From contig CP058667.1 in assembly GCA_020544305.1 (NCBI GenBank), positions 2,046,001 to 2,110,000 of the forward strand: DNA of 64,000 bases. The letters are read 5' to 3'. Origin of the DNA: Staphylococcus taiwanensis. GTDB lineage: Bacteria; Bacillota; Bacilli; Staphylococcales; Staphylococcaceae. The translations under genes and the position numbers were made by a program. Below are positions 1-11,871 of the stretch, one piece after another. How positions within the stretch are numbered: position 1 is the stretch's first letter; each line of letters starts with the position of its first letter. The notes beneath the pieces are model-generated. The model was not told the origin of the DNA. It saw nothing but the letters and a program-made list of their open reading frames with translations, and ran no database searches.

Positions 1-291
1 CATGACATCTACAATAACATCATTACGACTTTTAATTGCATCGATTTCTTCTACTAATGATTTGAATAACTCTTTACCACGTAAATCGATTGCGATGGCT
101 ACCTTTTGTAAAGAAGGATTTCCTTGTTCCATTAATTCTACAAATTTTGGAAGTAAAATAGGTGGCAAGTTATCTACGCAAAAGAAACCGATATCTTCTA
201 AGCATTGGATTACTACTGTCTTACCGGCTCCGGATAATCCGGTAACTACTAATAATTCGCTTTTACTCATTTCATTGTCTGTATAATTCAT
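1..291 (-). CDS. rapZ: RNase adapter / nucleotide-binding protein RapZ (YvcJ), N-terminal part, cut by window edge
   Basis: The first 97 codons of a P-loop protein run off the left edge of the window. The start is the ATG at 291 ([20 protein letters not shown]). A Walker A motif GLSGAGKT follows at about residues 18-25, then the family segment [15 protein letters not shown]. The family binds ATP/GTP and acts as an RNA-binding adapter in E. coli. In Firmicutes the YvcJ orthologue binds nucleotides and affects competence. In Bacillus and staphylococci it lies in a cluster with trxB, yvcK and whiA, which fits trxB being the upstream neighbour on the same strand. The opposite-strand reading frame over this stretch is only a shadow. 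Identity is confident; the C-terminal domain is not visible. Confidence 0.93.
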   Translation of the reverse strand, partial: MNYTDNEMSKSELLVVTGLSGAGKTVVIQCLEDIGFFCVDNLPPILLPKFVELMEQGNPSLQKVAIAIDLRGKELFKSLVEEIDAIKSRNDVIVDVM

Positions 292-430
292 TATTATGGC
301 ACCGCCTAGTTCGTCTTATATATTTAAGTCGTTATTGTCTATTTATCTTTAATTTATAATCATAATATCACATGTTTAATCTATCGTAACTTTTCTCAAA
401 ATGATTTAATAATTTAAAAATATAATCATT

Positions 431-491
431 AAAAAAGCTAGAGCTAATGTCCATTTCACTTCGTTATTTTGAAGAAAGACATTACTCTAGC
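431..491 (-). terminator. Intrinsic terminator of trxB
   Basis: A hairpin (arms 437-452 and 478-491, GCTAGAG..AATGTC type) lies 12 bases past the trxB stop. On the minus strand it is followed by a run of six T (plus-strand A at 431-436). It separates trxB from rapZ. Confidence 0.8.
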
Positions 492-503
492 TATATTTAC
501 GAA

Positions 504-1496
<993 letters not shown>

Positions 1497-1502
1497 TTAA
1501 AT

Positions 1503-2942
1503 TTATATGCTCAACAATTGGTCAATTGCATTATCTAATTTGTAGCGGGATACATTAAATAATTCTAAAATCTTCTTCTTAGTTGTATGCGTAGCACAAT
1601 AACGATGATACAAATAAGCATGTGCAGCTACATATCTATCCACGTCACTCAAATCAACCTCATTTGCTATTAAACCCTCGCCTTTATCAATCCAACTTAC
1701 AAAAAGTTCTGTATCTTGTTGTAATTCCTCTGTTTCATATAACTTAACTAAGCCACGATGAATGAAATCAAGTTTATTCAAATGTAAGCCTTGAACTAAA
1801 TATGTTAAGTACAACTTTTCATAGTCATTCATTGTTTCTAAGATTGCCCAAATTTCTTCAGTCATCAATATTTCACTACCATTAAGTTGATTTAATAAGA
1901 ACACACCATACAATCTATAATGACTATCATCATCTTGTAGTAAAGGTAATATTTTATACTCAAATGTTTGCTTACTTTCCTCAAGTACCCACGGCGCATA
2001 ACCTACATCTACTTTAGAGATATGAAGTAGCTTTTCCCAAAAAGCTTTACTCTGTTCTTTATTTCCGAGGTAATAATAGTTAAAGCTCAGTGCATTAAAC
2101 ATTTGAAGTGAAGCGAATTTCCCCTTCTTATACAATGGTAGTAAAATTTGTTGAGATGATTCATACTGTTTTAAATAACTTAAGACAATACCAAGTTTGA
2201 AACTTTCGTCATCATTCATCGGTACAACTTTACTCAAAATTTTTAAATATTTGTGGTATTTTTCAGTTTCATTCGTATTGTAGAGTAATAAAGTATAATG
2301 ACATAATGCATGTACATCTGAGTTATCTTCTGCTAACAACGCTTCAAACATTTCTTTAGCGGTTTCATATTCACTTAAATAGAGATAACACATTGCAAGT
2401 AAGTTGCGAATAACACGATGTTCTTGTAAAGATTCATCCTTGTTTAAAATAAATGCCTTTGCATCCTTTAAACGTCCTTGTGAAAATAAATATTGGAATA
2501 ATATTTGTGTAGCAAAGAGTTGCGCTTCCAATTCAATTTTTTCTTCACTCATATAAGACACTTCAAACGTTTTTTCGAGTTCTTCTCGAAATGCTTTGTC
2601 ATGCGTTAAAATTACATAATTAATACCAAACAAGAAGGCCTTGTTTGGCTCATTTAAATCAATGTTTAGTTGGCTTAATTGATAATAGCTATCTTCAACA
2701 TGATCTGCATTAATAATACTTTCGTAAAATAATGCTTCAGCACGTCTACCTAAATTAAGTTTATTTAAACAATAAGCATATTTTAGCTTTATATCAAAAT
2801 CAGTCGGTGACAAATCAAGCACTTTACTGAAATATTCAGCTGCTTTATTAAAATCTTGTTGTTTATATTTTTGATCTGCCATTTTACGATAGAATGTTTC
2901 ATCAAATTTCATGGAAATAATTTTATCGTTATCTTGCGCCAT
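1503..2942 (-). CDS. Tetratricopeptide-repeat protein
   Basis: A 479-residue soluble protein without signal peptide or membrane segment. The N-terminal third carries TPR-like helix pairs (YKQQDFNKAAEYFSKVLDLSPTDFDIKL, residues about 26-53), and more degenerate repeats follow (YLYLSEYETAKEMFEALLAED). The C-terminal half is helical with no motif I recognise. It starts at ATG 2942 behind AGAGGTGAC, 16 bases after the acetyltransferase stop, so it probably belongs to the hprK-lgt-acetyltransferase transcription unit. TPRs mediate protein-protein contacts. The partner is unknown, and I assign no specific function. An equivalent gene sits at this place in other staphylococci. Confidence 0.85.
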   Translation of the reverse strand: MAQDNDKIISMKFDETFYRKMADQKYKQQDFNKAAEYFSKVLDLSPTDFDIKLKYAYCLNKLNLGRRAEALFYESIINADHVEDSYYQLSQLNIDLNEPNKAFLFGINYVILTHDKAFREELEKTFEVSYMSEEKIELEAQLFATQILFQYLFSQGRLKDAKAFILNKDESLQEHRVIRNLLAMCYLYLSEYETAKEMFEALLAEDNSDVHALCHYTLLLYNTNETEKYHKYLKILSKVVPMNDDESFKLGIVLSYLKQYESSQQILLPLYKKGKFASLQMFNALSFNYYYLGNKEQSKAFWEKLLHISKVDVGYAPWVLEESKQTFEYKILPLLQDDDSHYRLYGVFLLNQLNGSEILMTEEIWAILETMNDYEKLYLTYLVQGLHLNKLDFIHRGLVKLYETEELQQDTELFVSWIDKGEGLIANEVDLSDVDRYVAAHAYLYHRYCATHTTKKKILELFNVSRYKLDNAIDQLLSI

Positions 2943-2958
2943 ACTTTGTCACCTCTCT

Positions 2959-3438
2959 TTATTTATATTTTATTTGCATGGGATTGCCAAACGCTACAGC
3001 GTGATCTGGAATGTCTTTAGATACGACTGTACCGGCTTTAACAATGACATCATCACCTATGTTAATACCAGGAAGAATCGTCGAATTAGCTCCTATTAAG
3101 GTTTCATGACCTATGTTTACGGGTCCAAAGCGATATTCGTCTACCAATACCTCGTGCGTTAATATTGTAGTATTATAACCAATTACGCTATTATTGCCAA
3201 TTGATATTAACTGAGGATGAAAGATGTCTGGCATGACTTTATATGCTAAAGACGTGTGCTGTCCGATTTTCATTTTCAGAGAATGAACATAAATCCAACG
3301 TTTAAGTCTCAAATTAGGGATAAAGCGACTTATTTCAATGACAAGTGTGTTTCTAAAGACGCTTGGAAAACGAACAAATTGATAGATACGCCATAACGGA
3401 TTAATAGATTGGCTGTTAACTTTATTTAAGCGTCTCAT
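2959..3438 (-). CDS. YvoF-like acyltransferase (left-handed beta-helix, hexapeptide repeat)
   Basis: A 159-residue protein with hexapeptide-repeat turns from about residue 75 onward ([46 protein letters not shown]) and the common ending [20 protein letters not shown]. This is the O-acyl/acetyltransferase family with a left-handed beta-helix, usually a trimer using acetyl-CoA. The acceptor is unknown. Its ATG overlaps the lgt stop by one base (TAATG), so translation is probably coupled. In Bacillus subtilis the order is hprK-lgt-ppaX-yvoF; here ppaX is missing between lgt and this gene. The family is confident, the substrate is not. Confidence 0.85.
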   Translation of the reverse strand: MRRLNKVNSQSINPLWRIYQFVRFPSVFRNTLVIEISRFIPNLRLKRWIYVHSLKMKIGQHTSLAYKVMPDIFHPQLISIGNNSVIGYNTTILTHEVLVDEYRFGPVNIGHETLIGANSTILPGINIGDDVIVKAGTVVSKDIPDHAVAFGNPMQIKYK

Positions 3439-4283
3439 TATTTAACATTCTCTTTCGAGTTAGTCCAAGCTAATGGACCTGCTTCTTTGTATAATGGTGG
3501 TTGATATTTCACACGACGATAAATCATAATTACTAATCCTAAGACAATAAGTATAACTGATACGAGTTGAGCTACTCTAATGTGACTCGTCAACATCAAG
3601 CTGTCTGTTCTTAAACCCTCTACGAAGAAACGACCTATTGAATACCATATTAAGTATAACGTAAACGTTTCTCCAACTTTTAAATGTTTTCTTAGCGTAA
3701 TTAAAATGATGAAACCTAGTACATCCCAGACTGATTCATATAAAAATGTCGGATGATAATACACACCCTCTATATACATATTTCGAATAATAAAGTCAGG
3801 AATATGTAAGTTTTCTAAAAACGCTTTCGAAACTGGGCCACCGTGGGCCTCATGGTTCATAAAATTGCCCCAACGTCCGATACCTTGCGCTAATATTATA
3901 CTCGGCGCTACGATATCACCAATTTGAAATGGATTTAAGTTTTTCACTTTACAAACGATAATACCTGTAATGAAACCACCAAGAAGACCACCGTGTATTG
4001 CAATACCACCGTGCCATATTTTCGGTATCTCAGTAGGATTCTCCATATAATAAGGCCATTGGAAAATGACGAAATAAATACGTGCCACAATAAAACCAAA
4101 AATGGCGCTATAGAAAATGACATCTACTAATGTATCTTTATCTAAGCCAACATGCTTTAAACTTTCTTGTGCGATAAAATACCCGATAAGGATACCTACA
4201 GCAATAATAATGCCATACCATTTGATTGCTAATGGTCCTAAATGAATCGCAGTAGGATCAACATAATTTAAATTAAACATCAT
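3438..4283 (-). CDS. lgt: Prolipoprotein diacylglyceryl transferase (Lgt)
   Basis: A 281-residue polytopic membrane enzyme that transfers diacylglycerol from phosphatidylglycerol to the lipobox cysteine of prolipoproteins. It has about seven hydrophobic segments. The Lgt signature region is clear ([12 protein letters not shown] near 92-103, then [13 protein letters not shown] near 137-149, and a C-terminal [11 protein letters not shown]). Those conserved glycine, histidine, arginine and asparagine residues are the known active-site block. The start is one of two adjacent ATGs (4283 or 4280), three bases after the hprK stop, so the two genes are co-transcribed. Substrates within this window would include both SstD-like lipoproteins and the EMYY lipoprotein. 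Confidence 0.96.
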   Translation of the reverse strand: MMFNLNYVDPTAIHLGPLAIKWYGIIIAVGILIGYFIAQESLKHVGLDKDTLVDVIFYSAIFGFIVARIYFVIFQWPYYMENPTEIPKIWHGGIAIHGGLLGGFITGIIVCKVKNLNPFQIGDIVAPSIILAQGIGRWGNFMNHEAHGGPVSKAFLENLHIPDFIIRNMYIEGVYYHPTFLYESVWDVLGFIILITLRKHLKVGETFTLYLIWYSIGRFFVEGLRTDSLMLTSHIRVAQLVSVILIVLGLVIMIYRRVKYQPPLYKEAGPLAWTNSKENVK

Positions 4284-4286
4284 TAC

Positions 4287-5222
4287 TTAGTTCTCCTTGC
4301 TTTGATGACCTTTTCTTAAAATTTCTTCATTTAAACGTTGATTAAATTCTTCAGCAGTATTAATACCCATAATATTCAAGCGATAATTCATAGCTGCAAC
4401 TTCTATAATAACTGCCACATTTCGTCCTGGTCGTACAGGAATCGTTTTTTTAGTGATTTCTGTATCAAGGATTTGTAACGTTTCTTCATTCAATCCAACA
4501 CGGTCATAAAGTTTATCTTTGTCCCAATTTTCAAGGTTTATATTTAATCTGATTTGTTTCTGTGTAAGAATAGATCCCGCACCAAATAGGGTCATGACAT
4601 TGATAATACCTAAACCTCTAATTTCTAATAAATGTTCAATTAATTTAGGCGGTGTGCCAATTAATTCATCTTTCGTTATTTCACGAATTTCGACATTATC
4701 ATCGGCTACTAAACGGTGACCACGTTTCACTAATTCAAGTGCTGTTTCACTTTTACCAATACCAGAGTCTCCTGTAATTAATACACCCACACCATAAACA
4801 TCTACTAATACACCGTGTAGAGAAGTCGTTTTGGCTAACTCATGTTCTAAAAATGTTGTTAAACGACTCATTAAACTTGTCGTCGCATCTTTAGATACAA
4901 TTAAAGGTGTGTTCATTTCTTGTGCAGCTTGTATTAATTCTTGTGGTGGTTCTAGTCCTCTTGTCACAATAATTGCAGGTGTTTCAGGACGACATAGTTT
5001 TCTCATACGTCCGTGACGTTCTTCATCCGGTAATAAATTATAAAATGATAATTCTGTTGTACCTAAGAGTTGAATACGATCTGCAGCATAATGAGAAAAA
5101 TATCCCGCCATTTCTAAACCAGGTCTTGAAATATCTGTATTTTTAATAGGTTTATGTAACCCTTTTTCTCCAGTAAATAATTCTAACTTCAATAAATTGA
5201 CTAATTTCTCTGTCGTTAACAT
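4287..5222 (-). CDS. hprK: HPr kinase/phosphorylase (HprK)
   Basis: A 311-residue bifunctional enzyme that phosphorylates and dephosphorylates Ser46 of HPr and so controls CcpA-dependent catabolite repression. It has an N-terminal domain (1-130), a Walker A motif GDSGIGKS at 151-158, and the HprK signature [12 protein letters not shown] at about 198-209. The length is typical. It starts at ATG 5222 with GAGGTGA as ribosome-binding site and is the first gene of the hprK-lgt-acetyltransferase-TPR cluster. Upstream lies a 314-base gap after uvrA. Confidence 0.97.
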   Translation of the reverse strand: MLTTEKLVNLLKLELFTGEKGLHKPIKNTDISRPGLEMAGYFSHYAADRIQLLGTTELSFYNLLPDEERHGRMRKLCRPETPAIIVTRGLEPPQELIQAAQEMNTPLIVSKDATTSLMSRLTTFLEHELAKTTSLHGVLVDVYGVGVLITGDSGIGKSETALELVKRGHRLVADDNVEIREITKDELIGTPPKLIEHLLEIRGLGIINVMTLFGAGSILTQKQIRLNINLENWDKDKLYDRVGLNEETLQILDTEITKKTIPVRPGRNVAVIIEVAAMNYRLNIMGINTAEEFNQRLNEEILRKGHQSKEN

Positions 5223-5536
5223 GAGTTCACCTCAAAAATTTTCACTTGAATTGATTCATTTATTATCATATCAAAAATAAAGTCACTATTTATATAAAAA
5301 AGGTGAATTCTTCTTCAAAATGTTTCATTGCTAGTGATATTTGGTGTTGATTATCATAAATAGAATAAGGAGTGGAACAGAATTCATGTCGAATCCTTGG
5401 TTCCACTCCTACATGTAGGCGTTAATTATACAAAAACTTGATAGTATTGCTTTCTCAGGCCAGCCAGTTAATGCAAATTTGTAACGTAACATACCAATAT
5501 TCATTTTATCTTAAACGCTACAACTATCTTATAACC
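5223..5536. other. Intergenic region between hprK and uvrA
   Basis: No gene is visible. The stretch should hold the hprK promoter, although no clean -35/-10 pair stood out. It also holds one copy of a dispersed hairpin repeat (5368-5410, listed separately) that is probably the uvrA terminator. Confidence 0.7.
5368..5410 (-). terminator. Hairpin repeat, probable uvrA terminator (copy 1 of a dispersed family)
   Basis: Perfect 11-base arms AGGAGTGGAAC (5368-5378) and their complement (5400-5410) enclose an AATTC-containing loop. The hairpin lies 127 bases beyond the uvrA stop. The T-tract on the minus strand is weak. Related hairpins occur at 11879-11917 and 49991-50032. Confidence 0.55.
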
Positions 5537-8371
5537 TTATTCAACTTTATCACGTTCAAGAACTGGTTTTAAATATTTACCAGTATACGAAGATTCAACC
5601 TCAGCAATTTCTTCTGGTGTTCCTGTAGCTACAATCGTGCCACCACCGTCGCCGCCTTCAGGACCTAAATCAATAATATGATCCGCAGTTTTAATTACAT
5701 CTAAATTATGTTCAATAATTACTACAGTATCTCCATTTTCAACTAAACGGTTTAATACTTTTAACAGACGACTAATATCATCAACATGTAAACCTGTAGT
5801 AGGTTCATCTAGAATATAGATTGAACGTCCAGTTGAACGTTTGTGCAATTCTGATGCTAATTTCACACGTTGTGCTTCACCACCAGATAAGGTAGTTGCT
5901 TGTTGTCCTAATGTAATATAACCAAGACCGACATCTACCAGTGTTTGAAGTTTACGATGAATTTTAGGAATATTTTCAAAGAAATAAGCCGCTTCTTCAA
6001 CTGTCATTTCTAGTACTTCTGCAATATTTTTACCTTTATACGTTACTTCTAAAGTTTCACGATTGTAACGTTTACCATCGCACACTTCACATGGAACATA
6101 AACATCTGGTAAAAAGTGCATTTCTATTTTAATGATACCGTCACCTTTACATGCTTCACATCGGCCACCTTTGACATTGAAACTAAAACGTCCTTTTTGA
6201 TAACCACGAATTTTAGCTTCATTCGTTTGTGCAAAGACATCACGAATATCATCAAAAACGCCTGTATAGGTTGCTGGATTTGAACGTGGTGTTCTACCTA
6301 TGGGTGATTGATCAATGTCTATAATTTTATCTAGTTGATCAATGCCTTCGATACTATCATAATCGCCTGGTTTAACTTTAGATTTATTAATTTTTTGTGC
6401 TAATGATTTATAAAGCACTTCATTTACTAAAGAACTTTTCCCAGAACCTGAAACACCTGTAACAACAGTCATTACTGATAAAGGAACATCAACGTCGACA
6501 CCTTTTAAGTTATTACTTCGTGCTCCCTTAATGCTAATTTTACGATCAGTGATTTCACGACGGTGTTCTGGTACATCAATACGCTTTTTACCACTTAAAT
6601 ATTGCCCAGTAAGTGACTTTTTATCTTTCATCACTTTATTTGGCGTACCACTAGAAACAATTTCGCCACCATGGTTGCCGGCGCCAGGGCCTACATCGAC
6701 GAGATAGTCTGCTGCACGCATTGTATCATCATCATGTTCAACTACAATCAGTGTATTGCCCAAATCTCTCATTTCTTTCAACGTACTAATCAATCTATCG
6801 TTATCACGCTGATGTAAACCGATGGAAGGCTCATCTAATACATATAATACTCCTGTTAAGCGTGAACCAATTTGAGTCGCTAAACGAATACGTTGCGCCT
6901 CACCGCCTGATAGGGTACCAGATGAACGGTTAAGCGTTAAATATTCTAACCCAACATTGTTTAAGAAAGATAATCGTGAAATAATTTCTTTTAAAATTTG
7001 GTTCGCTATTGCTCTATCTTGTTCGGATAGCTCTATATTTTCATAATATTTCAACGCATTCGTAATAGAATGTTCCACTACTTCACCAATATTGTAACCA
7101 CCCACGTATACAGATAACGCTTCTTTACTCAAACGTTTACCGTGACAAGTTTCACATGGTAATTCAGTCATATATTTACTCATCACTTCACGTGTATATT
7201 CTGATGGTGATTCATGATAACGGCGATCAATATTTGGAAGTACACCTTCAAATTTCATTCTACGATGTCGTGTTCCACCGTTACGACTATGGAAAGAAAA
7301 ATCAATTTCTTTGTCTCCAGAGCCATTCATAAGAATGTCTTTTTGTCTGTCTGTAAGCTTTTTATATGGTTTATCCATGTTAATCTTATACACTTCACAA
7401 ACACGTTTTAATAACGTTGGATAAAAGTCAGAACTTGTAGGTTCCCAAGGTTCAATTGCACCTTCGTTTAACGTTTTATTTTGATCAGGGACGACTAAAT
7501 CAAGATCAACAGTTAATCTTTGACCTAGACCATCACAGGTAGGGCAAGCGCCAAATGGACTGTTAAAACTAAACATTCTAGGTTCTAATTCTCCAATAGA
7601 AAAGCCACAAATTGGGCAAGCATGATTCTCAGAGAATTTAAGGTCTTCACCATCAATTACATCGACTGTAATATTACCTTCTGCTAATTCTAATCCAGTT
7701 TCTATTGAATCTGCGAGACGCGTTTCAATACCAGGTTTAACTACTAAACGGTCTACTACAACTTCGATAGTATGATTTTTATTTTTATCTAATGCTGGTA
7801 CTTCATTTACGTCAACGATGTCTCCATCTACTCTTAATCGCACATAACCTTTTTTACCAATATCAGCGATTAATTTCTCATGACTTCCTTTTCTATGGGA
7901 AATGACTGGCGCTAAAATTTGAATTTTAGTTCGTTCTTCTAATTCAAGTATACGGTCAACCATTTGTTGAACAGTTTGTGATTCAATCTCAATACCATGA
8001 TTAGGACAATAAGGCTTTCCAACACGTGCATATAATAATCGAATATAATCATATATTTCTGTTACAGTCGCTACAGTGGAACGTGGGTTTTTACTTGTCG
8101 TCTTTTGATCAATTGAAATCGCTGGCGATAGTCCTTCAATCGTATCTACATCTGGCTTATCCATTTGTCCTAAAAATTGTCGTGCGTAAGCACTTAATGA
8201 TTCAACATAACGTCGTTGTCCTTCAGCATAAATCGTATCAAATGCTAATGATGATTTACCTGATCCTGACAATCCAGTCATGACAATCAATTTATTTTTT
8301 GGAAGTTCAATATCAATATCTTTTAAATTGTGTGCTCGAGCACCTTTAACTACGATACTTGGTCCTTTCAT
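5537..8371 (-). CDS. uvrA: Excinuclease ABC subunit A (UvrA)
   Basis: A 944-residue damage-recognition ATPase of nucleotide excision repair that loads UvrB at lesions. It has two ABC ATPase modules, with Walker [10 protein letters not shown] at 33-41 and GVSGSGKSS near 640. Both signature motifs are LSGGEAQR (…[16 protein letters not shown] and [16 protein letters not shown]). Two zinc fingers are visible: [13 protein letters not shown] with CPTC downstream, and CEACKGDG paired with [10 protein letters not shown]. The length is normal. It starts at ATG 8371 seven bases after uvrB, with its AGGGTGAC ribosome-binding site inside the end of uvrB, so uvrB-uvrA form one operon. Confidence 0.98.
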   Translation of the reverse strand: MKGPSIVVKGARAHNLKDIDIELPKNKLIVMTGLSGSGKSSLAFDTIYAEGQRRYVESLSAYARQFLGQMDKPDVDTIEGLSPAISIDQKTTSKNPRSTVATVTEIYDYIRLLYARVGKPYCPNHGIEIESQTVQQMVDRILELEERTKIQILAPVISHRKGSHEKLIADIGKKGYVRLRVDGDIVDVNEVPALDKNKNHTIEVVVDRLVVKPGIETRLADSIETGLELAEGNITVDVIDGEDLKFSENHACPICGFSIGELEPRMFSFNSPFGACPTCDGLGQRLTVDLDLVVPDQNKTLNEGAIEPWEPTSSDFYPTLLKRVCEVYKINMDKPYKKLTDRQKDILMNGSGDKEIDFSFHSRNGGTRHRRMKFEGVLPNIDRRYHESPSEYTREVMSKYMTELPCETCHGKRLSKEALSVYVGGYNIGEVVEHSITNALKYYENIELSEQDRAIANQILKEIISRLSFLNNVGLEYLTLNRSSGTLSGGEAQRIRLATQIGSRLTGVLYVLDEPSIGLHQRDNDRLISTLKEMRDLGNTLIVVEHDDDTMRAADYLVDVGPGAGNHGGEIVSSGTPNKVMKDKKSLTGQYLSGKKRIDVPEHRREITDRKISIKGARSNNLKGVDVDVPLSVMTVVTGVSGSGKSSLVNEVLYKSLAQKINKSKVKPGDYDSIEGIDQLDKIIDIDQSPIGRTPRSNPATYTGVFDDIRDVFAQTNEAKIRGYQKGRFSFNVKGGRCEACKGDGIIKIEMHFLPDVYVPCEVCDGKRYNRETLEVTYKGKNIAEVLEMTVEEAAYFFENIPKIHRKLQTLVDVGLGYITLGQQATTLSGGEAQRVKLASELHKRSTGRSIYILDEPTTGLHVDDISRLLKVLNRLVENGDTVVIIEHNLDVIKTADHIIDLGPEGGDGGGTIVATGTPEEIAEVESSYTGKYLKPVLERDKVE

Positions 8372-8378
8372 TTAACTG

Positions 8379-10364
8379 TCACCCTTCTGATTTTAATTCA
8401 AATAACATATCTCTCAATTCAGTCGCTCTTTCGAAGTCTAAATCTTTAGCAGCTTTTTTCATTTCTTTTTCTATATTTTCAATCGTTTTTTGTCGTTCTT
8501 TCTTAGTCATTTTCTTTGGTACTGCTGTTTGTTGTTGGTCATTGGTTTCATCGTTATCAACCGTTGCACTGATAACGTCATGAATTTTTTTGTTTATCGT
8601 TTTAGGTGTAATACCATGCTTTTCATTGTGTGCCATTTGTATATCTCGACGACGTTGTGTTTCATCAAGTGCATATTGCATTGAATCAGTAATTTTATCA
8701 GCATACATAATAACTTCGCCTTTTTCATTACGCGCTGCACGTCCAATCGTTTGAATTAATGAACGATTAGAACGTAAGAAACCTTCCTTATCCGCATCTA
8801 AAATAACTACTAAAGATACTTCAGGAATATCTATACCTTCTCTTAGTAAATTAATTCCCACCACTACGTCATAAGTACCCATACGTAAATCACGGATAAT
8901 TTCGATACGTTCTAATGTTTTAATTTCAGAGTGTAAATAATTGACTTTAATGCCCGCTTCTTTCATATAAGTCGTTAAATCTTCGCTCATTTTTTTAGTT
9001 AATGTAGTTACTAAAACACGTTCATTTCTATCTATACGCTCTTGAATCTCACTCAATAAATCATCAATTTGATTTTTCGTTGGTCGCACATCAATTTTAG
9101 GATCAAGCAATCCAGTTGGACGAATAATTTGTTCTACCATTTCATCGGTATGTTCAATTTCATATGGTCCTGGTGTTGCTGAAACATATACAAGTTGATT
9201 CGTTTTTTGTTCAAATTCTTCAAATTTTAATGGTCGGTTGTCCATTGCACTTGGTAAACGGAAGCCATGGTCAACAAGTACTTGCTTACGCGCACGGTCA
9301 CCATTAAACATCCCTCTAATTTGTGGTAATGTTACGTGAGACTCATCAATCATCACTAACCAATCGTCGCCAAAATAGTCTAATAATGTATAGGGTGTTG
9401 AGCCAAGAGGTCTTAACGTTAGATGTACAGAATAGTTCTCAATACCAGAACAGAATCCCATTTCTCGCATCATTTCTAAATCATAGTTTGTTCGTTGTTC
9501 CAATCGCTGTGCTTCTAATAATTTATTTTCATCTTTTAATTCTTTCAATCGTTCTTCTAATTCATTTTCAATTCGTTCAATAGCTACTTTCATTTTCTCT
9601 TCACGTGTAACGAAGTGAGATGCAGGGAATATCGCAAAATGTTCGCGTTCACGAATAACTTCTCCAGTTAAATAATTAACTTCACGAATGCGATCAATTT
9701 CATCACCAAAGAATTCTACACGAATACACATTTCTTCACGTGATGCCGGGAAAATTTCAACTACATCTCCACGTACTCTAAATGTACCACGTTGGAAATC
9801 AATATCATTTCTTGAATACTGTACATCGACTAATTTACGTAAGAGCTCACTACGGTCCATTTCCATTCCTACACGTACGCTTACAACTAAATCTTTATAT
9901 TCTTCTGGATTACCTAAACCATAAATACAACTTACACTAGCGATGATTATCACATCATCACGTTCAAATAATGCACTTGTTGCTGAGTGGCGTAATTGGT
10001 CGATTTCATCATTAATTGACGCATCTTTTTCAATAAATGTATCAGTAGAAGGGACATAAGCTTCAGGTTGATAGTAGTCATAGTAACTAACAAAGTACTC
10101 TACTCTATTTTCTGGAAAGAATTCTTTAAACTCGCTATATAATTGTCCAGCTAAGGTTTTATTATGTGCAATAATTAATGTTGGCTTTCCAACTTGTTTA
10201 ATTACGTTACTCATCGTAAATGTTTTACCTGTACCAGTTGCTCCTAATAATGTTTGATGTCGCTTTCCTTCTTTAACACCTTTTACTATTTTTTCAATTG
10301 CTTGAGGTTGGTCCCCTTGTGGATCAAACTCTGAATTTAGCTTAAATGGAACATGTTCCACCAT
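8379..10364 (-). CDS. uvrB: Excinuclease ABC subunit B (UvrB)
   Basis: A 661-residue helicase-like subunit that verifies DNA damage and recruits UvrC. Walker A is GATGTGKTF at 41-49, and the beta-hairpin [12 protein letters not shown] lies near 93-104. Helicase motifs follow, including [12 protein letters not shown] and the motif VI region [11 protein letters not shown]-terminal UVR domain ([30 protein letters not shown]) ends the protein. The start ATG 10364 follows GGAGG at a rather long spacing of 11 bases. A candidate promoter with an overlapping LexA-like box lies about 210-250 bases upstream, consistent with the SOS control known for uvrBA in Firmicutes. Confidence 0.98.
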   Translation of the reverse strand: MVEHVPFKLNSEFDPQGDQPQAIEKIVKGVKEGKRHQTLLGATGTGKTFTMSNVIKQVGKPTLIIAHNKTLAGQLYSEFKEFFPENRVEYFVSYYDYYQPEAYVPSTDTFIEKDASINDEIDQLRHSATSALFERDDVIIIASVSCIYGLGNPEEYKDLVVSVRVGMEMDRSELLRKLVDVQYSRNDIDFQRGTFRVRGDVVEIFPASREEMCIRVEFFGDEIDRIREVNYLTGEVIREREHFAIFPASHFVTREEKMKVAIERIENELEERLKELKDENKLLEAQRLEQRTNYDLEMMREMGFCSGIENYSVHLTLRPLGSTPYTLLDYFGDDWLVMIDESHVTLPQIRGMFNGDRARKQVLVDHGFRLPSAMDNRPLKFEEFEQKTNQLVYVSATPGPYEIEHTDEMVEQIIRPTGLLDPKIDVRPTKNQIDDLLSEIQERIDRNERVLVTTLTKKMSEDLTTYMKEAGIKVNYLHSEIKTLERIEIIRDLRMGTYDVVVGINLLREGIDIPEVSLVVILDADKEGFLRSNRSLIQTIGRAARNEKGEVIMYADKITDSMQYALDETQRRRDIQMAHNEKHGITPKTINKKIHDVISATVDNDETNDQQQTAVPKKMTKKERQKTIENIEKEMKKAAKDLDFERATELRDMLFELKSEG

Positions 10365-10574
10365 ACTGACAAGCGCCTCCTCAATTTATAATGTCTTAGA
10401 TAGCTATATTACTTTATATGTGCATCATATATTTGCTTAACTAAGTTTATTTTATTCAATGTCACTTTATTAAAATCAGCTTCACTATTGTTTATAATCT
10501 CTATATTACTTGTTTGTCGTAATGTACTTTCTTATTTATTTCCTAATATGATAAAAATATGCTTACTTAGCACT

Positions 10575-10615
10575 ATTTTAACAAAAGTCAAAACAAAAAT
10601 ACAAACGTTTGTTCG
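10575..10615 (-). promoter_or_regulatory. Candidate SOS promoter of uvrBA with LexA-like box
   Basis: On the minus strand a CGAACAAACGTTTG sequence (10602-10615) differs at one base from the Gram-positive LexA (DinR) pattern CGAAC-N4-GTTCG. It overlaps a TTGTAT -35 (10599-10604), and a TAAAAT -10 (10575-10580) follows at 18 bases. LexA binding here would block polymerase. The box also sits within the arms of a 12-base inverted repeat (10597-10632), which weakens the case slightly. Confidence 0.45.
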
Positions 10616-10659
10616 CTTACGTTTGTATTTTTATTACTTATGCTTTATTCATTTATATA

Positions 10660-10705
10660 AAAAAGATGAGACTTAGGTTAACATTATACTAACCTTAAAA
10701 TCTCA
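10660..10705 (-). terminator. Probable csbA terminator
   Basis: The arms TGAGA..TTAGGTTA (10668-10680) and TAACCTTA..TCTCA (10690-10705) form a hairpin. On the minus strand it is followed by a T-run (plus-strand A at 10659-10664). It lies about 100 bases past the csbA stop. Confidence 0.65.
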
Positions 10706-10803
10706 CCATGTACATTTACGCTTACTGTTCCTATCAATCTCATATGTGCATCTACACTATAAAACAGTCTATATATAAATTCAATTTTTCTGTTTGAATA
10801 CAT

Positions 10804-11040
10804 TCAATCTTGATGTTTATGAAATTCTAAATTATCAATAATGACGTATCCTGCTAATAACGATACTACATCGATAAAAATAATCCATTCATTGTGAAAA
10901 AAACCTTTATAAATGGATGTGGCTATTAAAATTAATGTTACAATGACTCCGACCCACTTACTTCTTGTAATAACACTAAATAAAATAACTAATACACATG
11001 GAAAGAATGCGGCTAAAGCGTACCAAATCATTGATTTCAC
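10804..11040 (-). CDS. csbA: CsbA-family small membrane protein
   Basis: A 78-residue protein that is almost entirely hydrophobic, with two to three membrane segments (IWYALAAFFPCVLVILFSVI, WVGVIVTLILIATSIY, IIFIDVVSLLAGYVII). It resembles Bacillus CsbA in sequence and length, and in B. subtilis csbA also sits directly upstream of uvrBA. CsbA is SigB-controlled in Bacillus; its function is unknown. The open frame begins with GTG at 11040, overlapping the stop of the HD-domain gene by four bases (GTGA). The in-frame ATG three codons later (11031) gives MIWYAL, which aligns better with the Bacillus start. A terminator follows, so csbA is not simply co-transcribed with uvrB. Confidence 0.8.
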   Translation of the reverse strand: MKSMIWYALAAFFPCVLVILFSVITRSKWVGVIVTLILIATSIYKGFFHNEWIIFIDVVSLLAGYVIIDNLEFHKHQD

Positions 11041-11684
11041 CCATTTCTTCTTCTTCGGTCTAAAATTGCCATCGTTGTTTCACGCAATTCTGCACGAGGA
11101 ATGAAGTTTTCAGTCAACATTTCAGGAATTACATTATCAATGAAATCTTGAACAGAATGTAAATGATCAAATTGCATGATTGTTTCTAAACTATGCTCAT
11201 AAATTTCAAAAAATAATGCTTCAGGATTACGTTTTTGTATTTCTCCAAAAGTTTCATATAGTAAATCAATTTTATCCGCTACCGATAAAATTTGTCCTTC
11301 TAATGAATCATCTTTGCCTTCTTGTAGCCTTTTACGATAAATATCTTGATAAGGTTCGGGTATTTCTTCATTGATAAAAGTATCCACCATTTCTTCTTCT
11401 ACTTGTGAAAATAGCATTTTCAACTCAGTTCTAGCGTACTTAACTGGTGTCTTTATATCTCCTGTAAAGACTTCAGCGAAATCATGATTAAGTGCTTTTT
11501 CATATAAACTCTTCCAGTCAATTGTATTGCCATGATGTTCTTCTACAGTTGCTAAATATTGTGCAATCTTAGTCACTTTAAAAGAATGCGCAGCAACGTT
11601 ATGTTCAAAATATTTAAATTTACCTGGTAAACGAATTAATTTTTCTAAATCTGATAGTCTTTTGAAATATTGATGCACACCCAT
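11037..11684 (-). CDS. HD-domain phosphohydrolase (YfbR-like)
   Basis: A 215-residue soluble protein with the HD metal-binding pattern: H in EHNVAAHSF (residue about 28), the HD pair in ALNHDFAEVFTGDIKTPVKY (near 68-69), and D in SVADKIDLLYE (near 137). This matches the YfbR/HD_3 group of HD hydrolases, some of which are 5'-deoxyribonucleotidases. The true substrate cannot be read from the sequence. It starts at ATG 11684 with GGAGG ribosome-binding site, behind a good promoter (11717-11745), and overlaps csbA downstream. Confidence 0.85.
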   Translation of the reverse strand: MGVHQYFKRLSDLEKLIRLPGKFKYFEHNVAAHSFKVTKIAQYLATVEEHHGNTIDWKSLYEKALNHDFAEVFTGDIKTPVKYARTELKMLFSQVEEEMVDTFINEEIPEPYQDIYRKRLQEGKDDSLEGQILSVADKIDLLYETFGEIQKRNPEALFFEIYEHSLETIMQFDHLHSVQDFIDNVIPEMLTENFIPRAELRETTMAILDRRRRNG

Positions 11685-11716
11685 GATACCTTACCTCCAT
11701 ACTTTATTAAATAAAG

Positions 11717-11745
11717 ATTATACTTATTTTTATTATACCAATCAA
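11717..11745 (-). promoter_or_regulatory. Sigma-A promoter of the HD-domain/csbA unit
   Basis: On the minus strand TTGATT (11740-11745) is followed after exactly 17 bases by a perfect TATAAT (11717-11722), 33 bases ahead of the ATG. Confidence 0.65.
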
Positions 11746-11871
11746 CATTTCAATGAAAAGTGTCAATAAAAAAACACAGTAAAAAAATGATGAGTAAATT
11801 GAATATGATATCTTTCTTATTATAAACTCAATTGCATTACTCCATACACCGTTATCATCCTTTTAAATATA

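Larger units (their letters stand above)
10365..10803. other. uvrB leader and csbA terminator region
   Basis: This 439-base gap contains no convincing gene. From right to left it holds the csbA terminator hairpin (10660-10705), a second A/T-flanked hairpin (10597-10632) and, overlapping it, a promoter candidate with LexA-like box (10575-10615). About 200 bases of untranslated uvrB leader follow, in which I see nothing specific. Confidence 0.65.

Noticed and set aside
2-286. Plus-strand open frame at the left edge
   Set aside because: It is the reverse shadow of rapZ, whose minus-strand frame has a Walker A motif and clear family sequence.
10347-10360. Palindrome TGGAACATGTTCCA at the start of uvrB, resembling a LexA site
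   Set aside because: It lies inside the coding sequence (Val-Glu-His-Val-Pro), the half-site spacing is wrong for LexA (two bases instead of four), and a better box exists upstream.
10488-10676. Small plus-strand frame upstream of uvrB
   Set aside because: Low-complexity hydrophobic translation of AT-rich leader DNA with hairpins; no ribosome-binding site.
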